From positions 1-12,964 of the forward strand of contig JAEOSP010000778.1 in NCBI GenBank assembly GCA_016840305.1: a DNA stretch of 12,964 nt, read 5' to 3'. Positions 6,330-12,855 of the stretch are shown here, piece after piece; the first letter of the stretch is position 1; the number at the start of each line of letters is the position of its first letter. The position numbers were made by a program, and so were the translations under genes. Origin of the DNA: Candidatus Hodarchaeota archaeon. GTDB taxonomy: Archaea; Asgardarchaeota; Heimdallarchaeia; Hodarchaeales; Hodarchaeaceae. The notes below the pieces were generated by a model. That model ran no database searches, was not told the origin of the DNA, and worked only from the letters and a program-made list of their open reading frames with translations.

Positions 6330-7469
6330 CTAATTTTTTTTTGATAGTCGATCCTGATTTGAAAATGGAAGTAAATCATATTTTCCTGGAGTTCGTAAGT
6401 AATCAACGAGTGGAACTATTGACTCCTTCAGAGTTTTGGGAGAAGTAAGATTTTGAGTCGAAAATACTTTTTTCTTGATTATATCAACATGTAGACCATT
6501 CTTTCTTAGCTCATTAAAGAAATTCCCCTCTGCAACCCTAAAACTGAAAAAATCTTTTGAAATAGAAAGAAATACTATTTCCTTTTTACTTGAGAGCAAA
6601 TCAGCAGGAAAAAAGTGCTTTTTAACCATATGAAGGATTTGAAATCTTTTTTCTGAATCATACCCTCGTATAGATAAGAAACAGATCATCAGAATATTGA
6701 AACCTAGTTTTACATAATTTGGGATATACCGTACTTGAAATAGGTTATTATCCTCAAAGAAATTTATCCAGCGGGCAATAGTGTTTCTTGGTCTGTCACT
6801 AATTCTGGCAAGATCAACGATTGAGGCTCCAGGATTCATGAGGAGTTCCTTATATACCTGCCAACCTAATGAAGATATTTTATCTGTATTTCCGCTTTGG
6901 AAAGAAAGAAGAGAGGATGTACTGGAATCTTCCTCAATCTTTATACCCCAATGTTGTGCTAATGACTTTCCATACTCATGAAATCTATGCAATCCATCTT
7001 CGGTATTTCTTCCTATGAATAAATGCATATCTTGGGGCGAAGTCAATTTTTTTTCATGATAAAACCCAGCTACTCCATTATGCGCCAAAATAATATCAGA
7101 AAATGACTTGCTTATCAAAATTGAGATTCCCGAATGATGGCCAAACAAGCTTTGTACTACGTTCGGAAAGTAATACAGTCTCTCTAAAATCTCTTTAGAT
7201 CGTTCGTTAATAAAATTATCTAATCTAGAAGGATTAAAATCTATATATCCGACAGCTAATACATTTGAACCTAAAGCTCTAGTATTTGGTAGATTTAAAG
7301 GATGAATTATTTCATAAGGAGGATTTAATAGCTGTTTTTTAATTGTAGAAAATGTTGATCGCCTTACTGAAAACTTTTGTGCAATTTCGGAGTCTGAACT
7401 CATTGAGTATAAACATAAACCAAGTATAACCCGCTTTTGATTGTTAGTCAGTTTAATTGGTGAAGACAT
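6330..7469 (-). CDS. Duplicated winged-helix transcription regulator, copy 1
   Basis: This paralogue of the following gene has the same four-part layout in 379 residues. First winged helix: about 8-50, with DSEIAQKFSVRRSTFSTIKK. First alpha/beta part: starts near 61 at LPNTRALGSNVLAVGYI. Second helix-turn-helix: about 198-240, with VDLARISDRPRNTIARWINFF. Second alpha/beta part: from IPNYVKLGFNILMICFLSI. The shared anchors STF[SA]TIKK, LPN....G and the P..-KLG block make common descent plain, though the proteins are otherwise well diverged. I prefer ATG 7469; an in-frame TTG at 7475 falls at the predicted transcription start. The TATA element TTTATAAT (7498-7505, functional on minus) lies about 32 bp from the ATG, so the leader is very short and no ribosome-binding site is seen. 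The last codons overlap a nine-base T-run on the plus strand. Confidence 0.75.
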   Translation of the reverse strand: MSSPIKLTNNQKRVILGLCLYSMSSDSEIAQKFSVRRSTFSTIKKQLLNPPYEIIHPLNLPNTRALGSNVLAVGYIDFNPSRLDNFINERSKEILERLYYFPNVVQSLFGHHSGISILISKSFSDIILAHNGVAGFYHEKKLTSPQDMHLFIGRNTEDGLHRFHEYGKSLAQHWGIKIEEDSSTSSLLSFQSGNTDKISSLGWQVYKELLMNPGASIVDLARISDRPRNTIARWINFFEDNNLFQVRYIPNYVKLGFNILMICFLSIRGYDSEKRFQILHMVKKHFFPADLLSSKKEIVFLSISKDFFSFRVAEGNFFNELRKNGLHVDIIKKKVFSTQNLTSPKTLKESIVPLVDYLRTPGKYDLLPFSNQDRLSKKN

Positions 7470-7496
7470 TTTCAAAAGAAACTACAATCTTGGTGT

Positions 7497-7505
7497 GTTT
7501 ATAAT
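7497..7505 (-). promoter_or_regulatory. TATA box for the winged-helix pair
   Basis: On the minus strand this reads GATTATAAACA, centred near 7501. That is 26 bp from TTG 7475 and 32 bp from ATG 7469, predicting a nearly leaderless transcript for the two-gene unit. Confidence 0.5.
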
Positions 7506-7620
7506 CTTTAATGCAATATGCAGAAAAATAGGTCAAAATTTCAATAAAATATATTGAGATTCGATTAAATTGTAATAATATTTATGAAAAGATTTACTAT
7601 AATGAATAAATCTCGAATCC

Positions 7621-8277
7621 TTAGAGAAGATCTAGTGCACCTTTCAATCCGTCTTTTTCTTCTTCTGTTAGTCCTGCTTTACTTGAAACTAGTAAATCGG
7701 CTTCTTCAGCCAATGACATGGAAATTGCAAGGGACTTGTCCAAAAAATAGGCAGCCTTCTCTTTCATTTTCTTGTGCTTGTAAGCAGCAGAAATTATATA
7801 CAAACTTGTGGCTATTCCTTTAACATACCCGATGTCTTGAGTTACATCCAAAGCTTCTTCAGTGAAATCAAATGCTTTAATAAAGTCCTTTTTTTCCATT
7901 GCAAGAACCCAAGCAAGATTTAATAATGATTCAGCTGTTCCCCGTTTATAATTATGGACCCGCGCGGTTGCTAATGAATTTGCGGTCAATTCAAGAAACT
8001 TCTCAAAAGAATTATTCTTCCAGTGAAGAATCCCAAGCGCACATGAAACATCCACTTCGGGTTGAACATAAGAAAGTTTTTTTGCTTCTTTAAGTGTCTC
8101 TTCGAGTAACATAATTGCTTTAGAGTAGGCAGATTCCTCAGCAAGAGAAGCGGCTTTCTTTAAAATAGTTTTAAATTTCTCGAGTACTTGTGGATCAATA
8201 GCTTGTCGATTGTCTGTCACATTTCCCACTTTGCGAGCCTCGAACGCTTTTGGATTGTTTATCAGAAACCTGGACAC
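7621..8277 (-). CDS. TPR-repeat protein, possibly with a disrupted N-terminus
   Basis: The 218 residues from a GTG start are helical and contain about four tetratricopeptide-like pairs of roughly 40 residues. Examples are ESAYSKAIMLLEETLKEAKK (48-67), NSFEKFLELTANSLATARVH (89-108), KDFIKAFDFTEEALDVTQDI (130-149) and MKEKAAYFLDKSLAISMSLA (171-190), each preceded by a matching A helix such as ESLLNLAWVLAMEK. TPR proteins are scaffolds for protein contacts; the partner is unknown. The GTG start is doubtful. The frame continues upstream in a protein-like way (INSLKNLKKHPN) to a TGA at 8314-8316, and beyond that to ATG 8349. Either translation begins at the GTG, or the gene carries an in-frame stop. 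It lies 151 bp upstream of the winged-helix pair, which has its own promoter. Confidence 0.75.
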   Translation of the reverse strand: MSRFLINNPKAFEARKVGNVTDNRQAIDPQVLEKFKTILKKAASLAEESAYSKAIMLLEETLKEAKKLSYVQPEVDVSCALGILHWKNNSFEKFLELTANSLATARVHNYKRGTAESLLNLAWVLAMEKKDFIKAFDFTEEALDVTQDIGYVKGIATSLYIISAAYKHKKMKEKAAYFLDKSLAISMSLAEEADLLVSSKAGLTEEEKDGLKGALDLL

Positions 8278-8349
8278 ATTTGGATGTTTTTTCAGATTCT
8301 TTAGAGAATTAATTCATTCTTCGCTTGCTTCTATATTAAACATTTCCAT
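8278..8349 (-). other. Upstream in-frame extension of the TPR gene interrupted by TGA
   Basis: Read on the minus strand from ATG 8349, the codons give MEMFNIEASEE, then TGA (8316-8314), then INSLKNLKKHPN, and run without shift into the TPR protein at 8277. If the TGA were TGG the text would be SEEWINSLKN, entirely protein-like. This suggests a recent nonsense change, a sequencing error, or readthrough. Confidence 0.5.
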
Positions 8350-8381
8350 GTTCAGCTTTTTTAATCTAACCTATCTCGAGT

Positions 8382-8393
8382 AAAATTAATTTT
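8382..8393. promoter_or_regulatory. Palindromic AT core between TPR gene and sfsA
   Basis: AAAATTAATTTT is a perfect 12-bp palindrome. Its centre (8387.5) is 38.5 bp from ATG 8349 on the minus strand and 39.5 bp from ATG 8427 on the plus strand. It could be a shared TATA/operator element giving both divergent genes leaders of about 11-13 bases. It is a weaker match to a TATA box than the nfo element. Confidence 0.35.
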
Positions 8394-8426
8394 CAAATTA
8401 GTCCTAATCTTATTCGCTTGCGCATA

Positions 8427-9173
8427 ATGTTAAGTAGAGCTATCGAAAAGCCTAGTACTATGAAAACTGAGGAAAATTATATACTAGCTTCCTTTATAGA
8501 AAGACCCAATCGATTTCTTGCTCAAGTTCATATTTTTTCGACAGGAAAAATTGTTTATGCTCATGTCCCAGATCCAGGAAGATTAAAGGAGCTTTTAGTT
8601 CCATCAGCTCAAGTGATATTAATAAAAAGCATCAATCCACAGAGGAAAACTCAGTACTCAGTTGTCGGAGTGAAATCTGATCCGATTTGGGTGAATATCA
8701 ACTCACAGGTGAGTAATAAACTTTTTCAAGAGGAGTTCTCTGTTTTACCAAGATTCAAGAATTTTATTTTCATAAAATCTGAATTTAAATTTCAAAAATC
8801 CCGTATTGATTTCCTAATGGAAAATCAGAATCAAAAAAACCCGAAAAAAACTCTGATAGAAATTAAAAGCACTACTTTAGTTAAAGATCAGGTCGCTATG
8901 TTTCCTGATGCACCCACCTCAAGAGGTACTAAACATGTCACTAAATTAAAAGAAAGTCTTTCCTCGGGTTATGACGCAGTTATTGTTTTCCTAATTAAAA
9001 GGAGTGATGCCTTGAAATTTCGTCCATTTAAGGAAATGGATCCAAAATTTTGCTCCGCTTTACAATTAGCAAAACAAGCAGGTGTTAAATTGTGCGCAGT
9101 ATTATGTAAATATGATCCCATTGATAATTATGAGCTTAGAATACAGAAAGAGATTCCTATAATTGGGTTATGA
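8427..9173 (+). CDS. sfsA: SfsA family protein (sugar fermentation stimulation protein homologue)
   Basis: The family signature is clear. RPNRFLAQV and AHVPDPGRLKELL are near the N-terminus, then SRIDFLME, then the nuclease-like core IEIKSTTLVKDQVAMFPDAPTSRGTKHVTKL. SfsA was named from an E. coli maltose-utilisation phenotype. The R-I-D-F ... E-I-K arrangement resembles a PD-(D/E)XK nuclease active site, and the true biochemical role is uncertain. Starts are ambiguous: TTG 8418, ATG 8427 (248 residues) and ATG 8460 (237 residues, closest to the E. coli length of 234). I give ATG 8427 because it fits the palindromic promoter core, but no ribosome-binding site supports any of them. The gene is divergent from the TPR gene and stands alone. 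Confidence 0.88.
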   Translation: MLSRAIEKPSTMKTEENYILASFIERPNRFLAQVHIFSTGKIVYAHVPDPGRLKELLVPSAQVILIKSINPQRKTQYSVVGVKSDPIWVNINSQVSNKLFQEEFSVLPRFKNFIFIKSEFKFQKSRIDFLMENQNQKNPKKTLIEIKSTTLVKDQVAMFPDAPTSRGTKHVTKLKESLSSGYDAVIVFLIKRSDALKFRPFKEMDPKFCSALQLAKQAGVKLCAVLCKYDPIDNYELRIQKEIPIIGL

Positions 9174-9267
9174 TAAAAAACGCCAGAATAATAATCAAGA
9201 TTTTACAATAATCAGTCTCCTTAGAATATTAACGCTTTCAAATACAAATCAATGACCACCTTGTGCT

Positions 9268-9323
9268 TATTATATTTTAGCAAACAGTTTAATTTCGATC
9301 TGAGTGTTTTTTACCTTTATATT
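9268..9323 (+). promoter_or_regulatory. Candidate promoter region of dinB
   Basis: Two TATA-like elements precede dinB: TATTATATTTTA at 9268-9279 (leader about 57 bases) and CTTTATATT at 9315-9323 (start about 9346, which would clip the ribosome site). The first fits better with a usable Shine-Dalgarno. A six-T run (9307-9312) lies between them. Confidence 0.35.
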
Positions 9324-9357
9324 CATTGTAAATAATTATTACCTGGAGCAATAACTG

Positions 9358-10464
9358 GTGTGGCAACATACAATCGCTCACGTGGATTTGGATGCTTTCT
9401 TTGCAAGCGTCCATATCAAACATAATCCTTTTTTAAAGAATTATCCAGTAATTATTGGCGCTGATCCTAAAATGGGGCAAGGAAGAGGAGTAGTTTCGAC
9501 TTGTTCATATGAAGCAAGAAAATTTGGGATTCATTCCGCCATGCCAATTTCCACTGCTTATCATTTATGCCCTGAAGGTGTTTACATTTGTTCTGGGAGA
9601 GAAATATCTTTTTTAAATTATCACGAAGAGTCTAAGCAAGTAATGGCTATCCTAAAACAATATAGCTCAATTTTTCAATCCGCAGGTATTGATGAGGCGT
9701 ATCTAGATTTATCTGATGTTTGGAAAGAGTATGGTGATACCCCGAAAGCCATTGCTGAACATATTCAACAGAGAATTGAAAACGAGCTTTCCTTGTATGT
9801 CTCAATTGGAATTGCAGAAACAAAATCAATAGCTAAGATAGCCTCAGATCTCAATAAACCAAAGGGTATAGCTATCATTTCAAATCAAGACATTCCAAAT
9901 TATCTATATCAATTACCAGTACGTAAGATTGTGGGAGTGGGAAAAAAAACGGAAGAACGTCTAACTCAGAAGGGAATACGGACAATTGGCGATATTGCAT
10001 CCATGACAAGGGAAAAAATTTTCTTATTATTGGGGGATTATGGCCTTCATTTACAGAAAATTGTTCAAGGAAAAAATTATCGCCCCGTAGGATTTTCTCG
10101 AGGCGAGAGGAAATCTATAAGCTCCGAAAGAACATTTGGTACTGATCAGAATAACTGGATTATAATTCACAAAAAAGTCAGAGAAATTACAAATAAAATC
10201 GTGAAAAGACTTCAAGAACATAATCTTTTAACTAAAACTGTCAGTATTAAGATCCGTTTTGAGGGTTTTATAACCTATACTCGTAGTTACAGCTTCAATA
10301 TTCATCTGGATGACGAAAAGACAATTTATAAAACTACTGTCCTGCTTTTAAAGGAATTTGTACATAATAACAAAAAAGTGCGTTTGATAGGGGTTCGAGT
10401 TTCTTCTTTAAAGAAAAAAGAGGGCCAAACATCCTTGAATGATTTTTTTAATATAGTGAATTAA
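9358..10464 (+). CDS. dinB: DNA polymerase IV (Y-family, Dpo4/DinB) with C-terminal PIP box
   Basis: This is a translesion DNA polymerase. In order along 368 residues: palm and fingers with HVDLDAFFASV (catalytic D10, steric-gate F15), STCSYEARKFGI (47-58), SAGIDEAYLDLSD (108-120, catalytic D112 and E113) and SIGIAETKSIAKIASDLNKPKG (149-170). Next come a helix-hairpin-helix thumb (about 183-215, VGVGKKTEERL) and the little finger (about 240-345). The tail QTSLNDFF (357-364) is an exact PCNA-interacting Q-x-x-L-x-x-F-F motif. All catalytic carboxylates are present and the length is normal. The start is GTG with GGAG (9344-9347) ten bases upstream, and homology begins directly after it. The gene is monocistronic, with 184 and 150 bp gaps on either side. 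Confidence 0.96.
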   Translation: MWQHTIAHVDLDAFFASVHIKHNPFLKNYPVIIGADPKMGQGRGVVSTCSYEARKFGIHSAMPISTAYHLCPEGVYICSGREISFLNYHEESKQVMAILKQYSSIFQSAGIDEAYLDLSDVWKEYGDTPKAIAEHIQQRIENELSLYVSIGIAETKSIAKIASDLNKPKGIAIISNQDIPNYLYQLPVRKIVGVGKKTEERLTQKGIRTIGDIASMTREKIFLLLGDYGLHLQKIVQGKNYRPVGFSRGERKSISSERTFGTDQNNWIIIHKKVREITNKIVKRLQEHNLLTKTVSIKIRFEGFITYTRSYSFNIHLDDEKTIYKTTVLLLKEFVHNNKKVRLIGVRVSSLKKKEGQTSLNDFFNIVN

Positions 10465-10547
10465 AACGATAGGATATTAAACCCTCTCTAGGCTTGGTAT
10501 ATCAGATGATCTTTTCCAGTACCAAAAATTTCACCTTTGATTTAACA

Positions 10548-10563
10548 ACCTTAAAAAATTTTA
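10548..10563 (+). promoter_or_regulatory. AT-rich promoter candidate of the six-helix membrane protein gene
   Basis: CTTAAAAAATTTTA could act as a TATA element, with transcription starting near 10582 and a leader of about 30 bases. That leader contains the GAGG ribosome-binding site (10603-10606), eight bases before the ATG. Confidence 0.35.
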
Positions 10564-10614
10564 TTTTCTTCTATAGTTTTTAGAGAATTCAAAGAGACAA
10601 AAGAGGACATTACT

Positions 10615-12150
10615 ATGGTTTATCGCTTATCGAAAATGAAATTCAAGACAAAAGTTCTATTCTTCTGTTCTATATGGATTTTTTCAGTTATACTAGCAAT
10701 CACTGGAGCAGCATTCATTACCACGGCTGCAATATTACCAAATACCCCTTATGACTATCAAGAAAACTCCATAATATCTGAAATTCGAAATGAATTAGGT
10801 CCTTGGCAAGCTTGGAATTATTATGATGATGTAAATGGTTTGTTTCAAACAGGTGTTTCTTTAAGAGTTGAGGAAGGACATATTGAGATATATACACTAC
10901 TAAATGAAAAACTTCCCTCTTTTAAGCCATTTTTACTAGAAGAAGTGAGACAAAATGGTTGGGTAACTTACTTTGCTGAAGCAGAAATCCTGGCATTTTT
11001 ATTTCAGAACGGAACGGTTTATGAAGTTCATGTAGGCTTCCAAGAAGCTATTTGGGTTGATATTGCAAATCATAAATTAGTTCCACGATATCAACCCACA
11101 AAAGAATTTCCTATTTTTCTTATCAAAGATGCTGCTACTTCTGGTGGGGAAAGAAATGAGATTATCGGAAATTATTTTATTGTTAGAAATCGGCCGATCA
11201 ATGATTGGATTGTTCAAATATTAATAGAAATCAGGAAAAATTTTGCAAATGAGTTTTTAATCGTCGGGCGTGTTTTATTAATGACAGTAGCAATTGGTGG
11301 AGGAGCTACCATCATAACAGCATTTACATTTTCTTTCTTAAGGATCGTAAGGGTATGTGGGAGTAAACGTTGGACCTTTACAATTTTAAAATCCCTAAAT
11401 GGTAAAACTGGTCGAATTCTAGGTATGATCCCCGTTTTTGATTTCGGTGGGGAAAGTTATGTTGAGGAAGGTTTGGTTGATATTATAGATTTATCAGGTG
11501 TTCGATCTACATTCAAAGAGATTTTCCAGAGAGCTTATGATATTATGTTTTTCCCGACTGCTTTAGCAGCCATTATCACTATTGTATTTGTTCAAAATTT
11601 CCCAGGCGATGATAAACTCACAGCTTTGATTTGGAGTCCTATTCTAGCACCAATTGTACTTGTAGTACTGTTATTTTATTTCCCCCTAATATGGAGCTTC
11701 AACGAAGGAGGGTTCAAACGTTTAAAGATTAGTCCCCAAGGAGACATCATCTCTGTTAGACCATTAGGGCGTATTCTAAGAGATGGAATTGGAATAATTG
11801 TGGGATTTTCTGGTATATTCTCTTTAGGCGCTTTAGCAGTGCAAGTGACTGCAAGTTTTGCTGGACAAGCTACTTCTTCAGGAGCTATTCAGGTAGCTGG
11901 ATTCACATTTGATTTATTCAGCATAGCACTCCTTATATTTTGGACTGTAGGATTATTCTTAATTTTACTTGCTTCTATAGTTGTTGGAGCATCATTAATT
12001 GGATTAAACTATCTACAGACTTCTCATTTAAGATCAATCCAGTATATGCGTGATAATGTCGGAAACGAAAATGTGATCAGTAATTTTGGCTCATTAACAA
12101 CTCGGTTCAAGCCAAATGCAAACGAGACGATAATTTCAGAGGAAAACTAA
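10615..12150 (+). CDS. Unrecognised six-helix membrane protein with a large outer N-terminal loop
   Basis: I do not recognise the family. The 511 residues show six hydrophobic segments: about 14-40, 217-246, 311-328, 336-361, 391-415 and 433-465. Basic residues place the N-terminus inside (KMKFKTK). Loop 41-215 is then outside, 247-310 and 362-390 inside, and the C-terminus (HLRSIQYMRD onward) inside. The roughly 175-residue outer loop is polar with many aromatic residues and could be a sensor or binding domain. The inner loop 247-310 (NGKTGRILGMIPVFDFGGE) is Gly-rich. GAGG lies eight bases before the ATG, so the start is secure. No transporter, protease or kinase motif is visible. The gene is flanked by its own upstream gap and a hairpin overlapping its stop codon, so it is probably monocistronic. 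Confidence 0.8.
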   Translation: MVYRLSKMKFKTKVLFFCSIWIFSVILAITGAAFITTAAILPNTPYDYQENSIISEIRNELGPWQAWNYYDDVNGLFQTGVSLRVEEGHIEIYTLLNEKLPSFKPFLLEEVRQNGWVTYFAEAEILAFLFQNGTVYEVHVGFQEAIWVDIANHKLVPRYQPTKEFPIFLIKDAATSGGERNEIIGNYFIVRNRPINDWIVQILIEIRKNFANEFLIVGRVLLMTVAIGGGATIITAFTFSFLRIVRVCGSKRWTFTILKSLNGKTGRILGMIPVFDFGGESYVEEGLVDIIDLSGVRSTFKEIFQRAYDIMFFPTALAAIITIVFVQNFPGDDKLTALIWSPILAPIVLVVLLFYFPLIWSFNEGGFKRLKISPQGDIISVRPLGRILRDGIGIIVGFSGIFSLGALAVQVTASFAGQATSSGAIQVAGFTFDLFSIALLIFWTVGLFLILLASIVVGASLIGLNYLQTSHLRSIQYMRDNVGNENVISNFGSLTTRFKPNANETIISEEN

Positions 12151-12177
12151 GGAAATCCTTAGCCTTTCCTTATTTCT
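12147..12177 (+). terminator. Hairpin overlapping the stop codon, followed by a pyrimidine run
   Basis: CTAAGG (12147-12152) pairs with CCTTAG (12157-12162) around an AAAT loop. The first arm contains the TAA stop. A T/C-rich tract follows (12163-12177). It resembles an intrinsic terminator, though the run is interrupted by C. Confidence 0.4.
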
Positions 12178-12246
12178 AACGGTTTACGGTCCTTTACGAA
12201 TATCAAACATAATAATAATGGAAATCTTGCGAAAATAATATGTGAT

Positions 12247-12259
12247 AAGTATTATACTT
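12247..12259 (+). promoter_or_regulatory. 13-bp palindrome covering the probable TATA box of the zincin-like gene
   Basis: AAGTAT-T-ATACTT is a perfect inverted repeat. Its centre TATTATAC can serve as a TATA element, predicting a transcription start near 12280-12283. A protein bound to the dyad would block TBP, so it could be a repressor operator. Confidence 0.4.
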
Positions 12260-12277
12260 GAATGCGTATAAGCAAAA

Positions 12278-12823
12278 TTGGTTAGTATTGTGGAAAAAAT
12301 TTTCTTCAAACAATTTATTGATGAATACAACGATCTAGATACCCGAGATTATTCCTCAATTCTTGATTTAATCAGACGAATAGTCAAGGATATTATTGGA
12401 AAATCTCGCTCAGGTATCCTACTAGCCCTAGAAGATTTTGGATATGATTCAGAAGGTTTTATAACTGGTTATCATCGTATTGGAACTAATGAAATCTATC
12501 TTAACCGTAATTTACTACAAATTATGAAGAATGACAAGATTCCAGAGGAACACTTCAAAGCTTATCTGTTCCATTTACTTTTACATAAGTATATTCATTC
12601 CATTGGTATATTTGATGAAGAAAAGACTCGTATGCTAACTCGAAAGATCGCAATAGAGATTTTTGGTAAAGTTCATCCAGTAACAAAAATCGCTATCTTT
12701 GGTTGTGATAGATTATTCCCATATTCATTTTATCAGGGTCATTTTGATTCTGAAGAACACATTCCAATGAATATCAGATTTATACAACTCCATCATCATG
12801 ATAGCCGATTAACATATATCTAA
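12278..12823 (+). CDS. Zincin-like protein with degenerate HExxH (HKYIH)
   Basis: The 181-residue protein has LLLHKYIHSIGIFDEEKTR at 100-118. The arrangement H-x-x-x-H-x-x-G, with acidic residues D113-E115 a few positions on, is that of minimal zinc metallopeptidase-like domains, where H103, H107 and an acidic residue bind zinc. The usual catalytic Glu after the first His is Lys (codon AAG, one transition from GAG), so the protein may bind metal without cleaving peptides. The tail is His-rich (HFDSEEH, LHHHDSR). There is no signal peptide or membrane helix. The start is uncertain: TTG 12278 is the outer limit, while GTG 12290 (177 residues) sits better downstream of the palindromic promoter. 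No ribosome-binding site is seen. It stands alone, with a convergent gene 30 bp further on. The specific family is not recognised. Confidence 0.7.
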   Translation: MVSIVEKIFFKQFIDEYNDLDTRDYSSILDLIRRIVKDIIGKSRSGILLALEDFGYDSEGFITGYHRIGTNEIYLNRNLLQIMKNDKIPEEHFKAYLFHLLLHKYIHSIGIFDEEKTRMLTRKIAIEIFGKVHPVTKIAIFGCDRLFPYSFYQGHFDSEEHIPMNIRFIQLHHHDSRLTYI

Positions 12824-12835
12824 GAATCAAAATTT

Positions 12836-12855
12836 AATATTTATTTTAGTTTTTT
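12836..12855 (+). terminator. T-rich terminator after the zincin-like gene
   Basis: T-clusters in the 30-bp convergent gap end in six T (12850-12855), overlapping the stop of the opposite gene. They are the only terminator signal available for the plus-strand gene. Confidence 0.35.

Noticed and set aside
6257..6981. Plus-strand frames opposite the winged-helix pair (6257-6448, 6781-6981)
   Set aside because: These are short, without signals, and lie antisense to genes supported by paralogy.
7556..7620. Inverted GATTCGA...TCGAATC pair between the TPR and winged-helix genes
   Set aside because: The arms are only 7 bp and 48 bp apart in AT-rich DNA, so this is likely chance.
7584..8093. Two plus-strand frames (7584-7823, 7899-8093) opposite the TPR gene
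   Set aside because: Their sequence is low-complexity (Leu-rich) and the complement of TPR helices; there is no initiation signal.
8314..8316. The TGA in the TPR gene as a selenocysteine codon
   Set aside because: There is no selenoprotein-type context in a TPR scaffold, no SECIS-like structure was identified, and Trp fits the surrounding sequence better.
9647..9829. Minus-strand frame inside dinB
   Set aside because: It is antisense to the conserved catalytic region of the polymerase.
10494..10525. TTGGTA...TACCAA inverted pair downstream of dinB
   Set aside because: Six-base arms with a 20-base loop and no T-run directly after make it too weak to call a terminator or operator.
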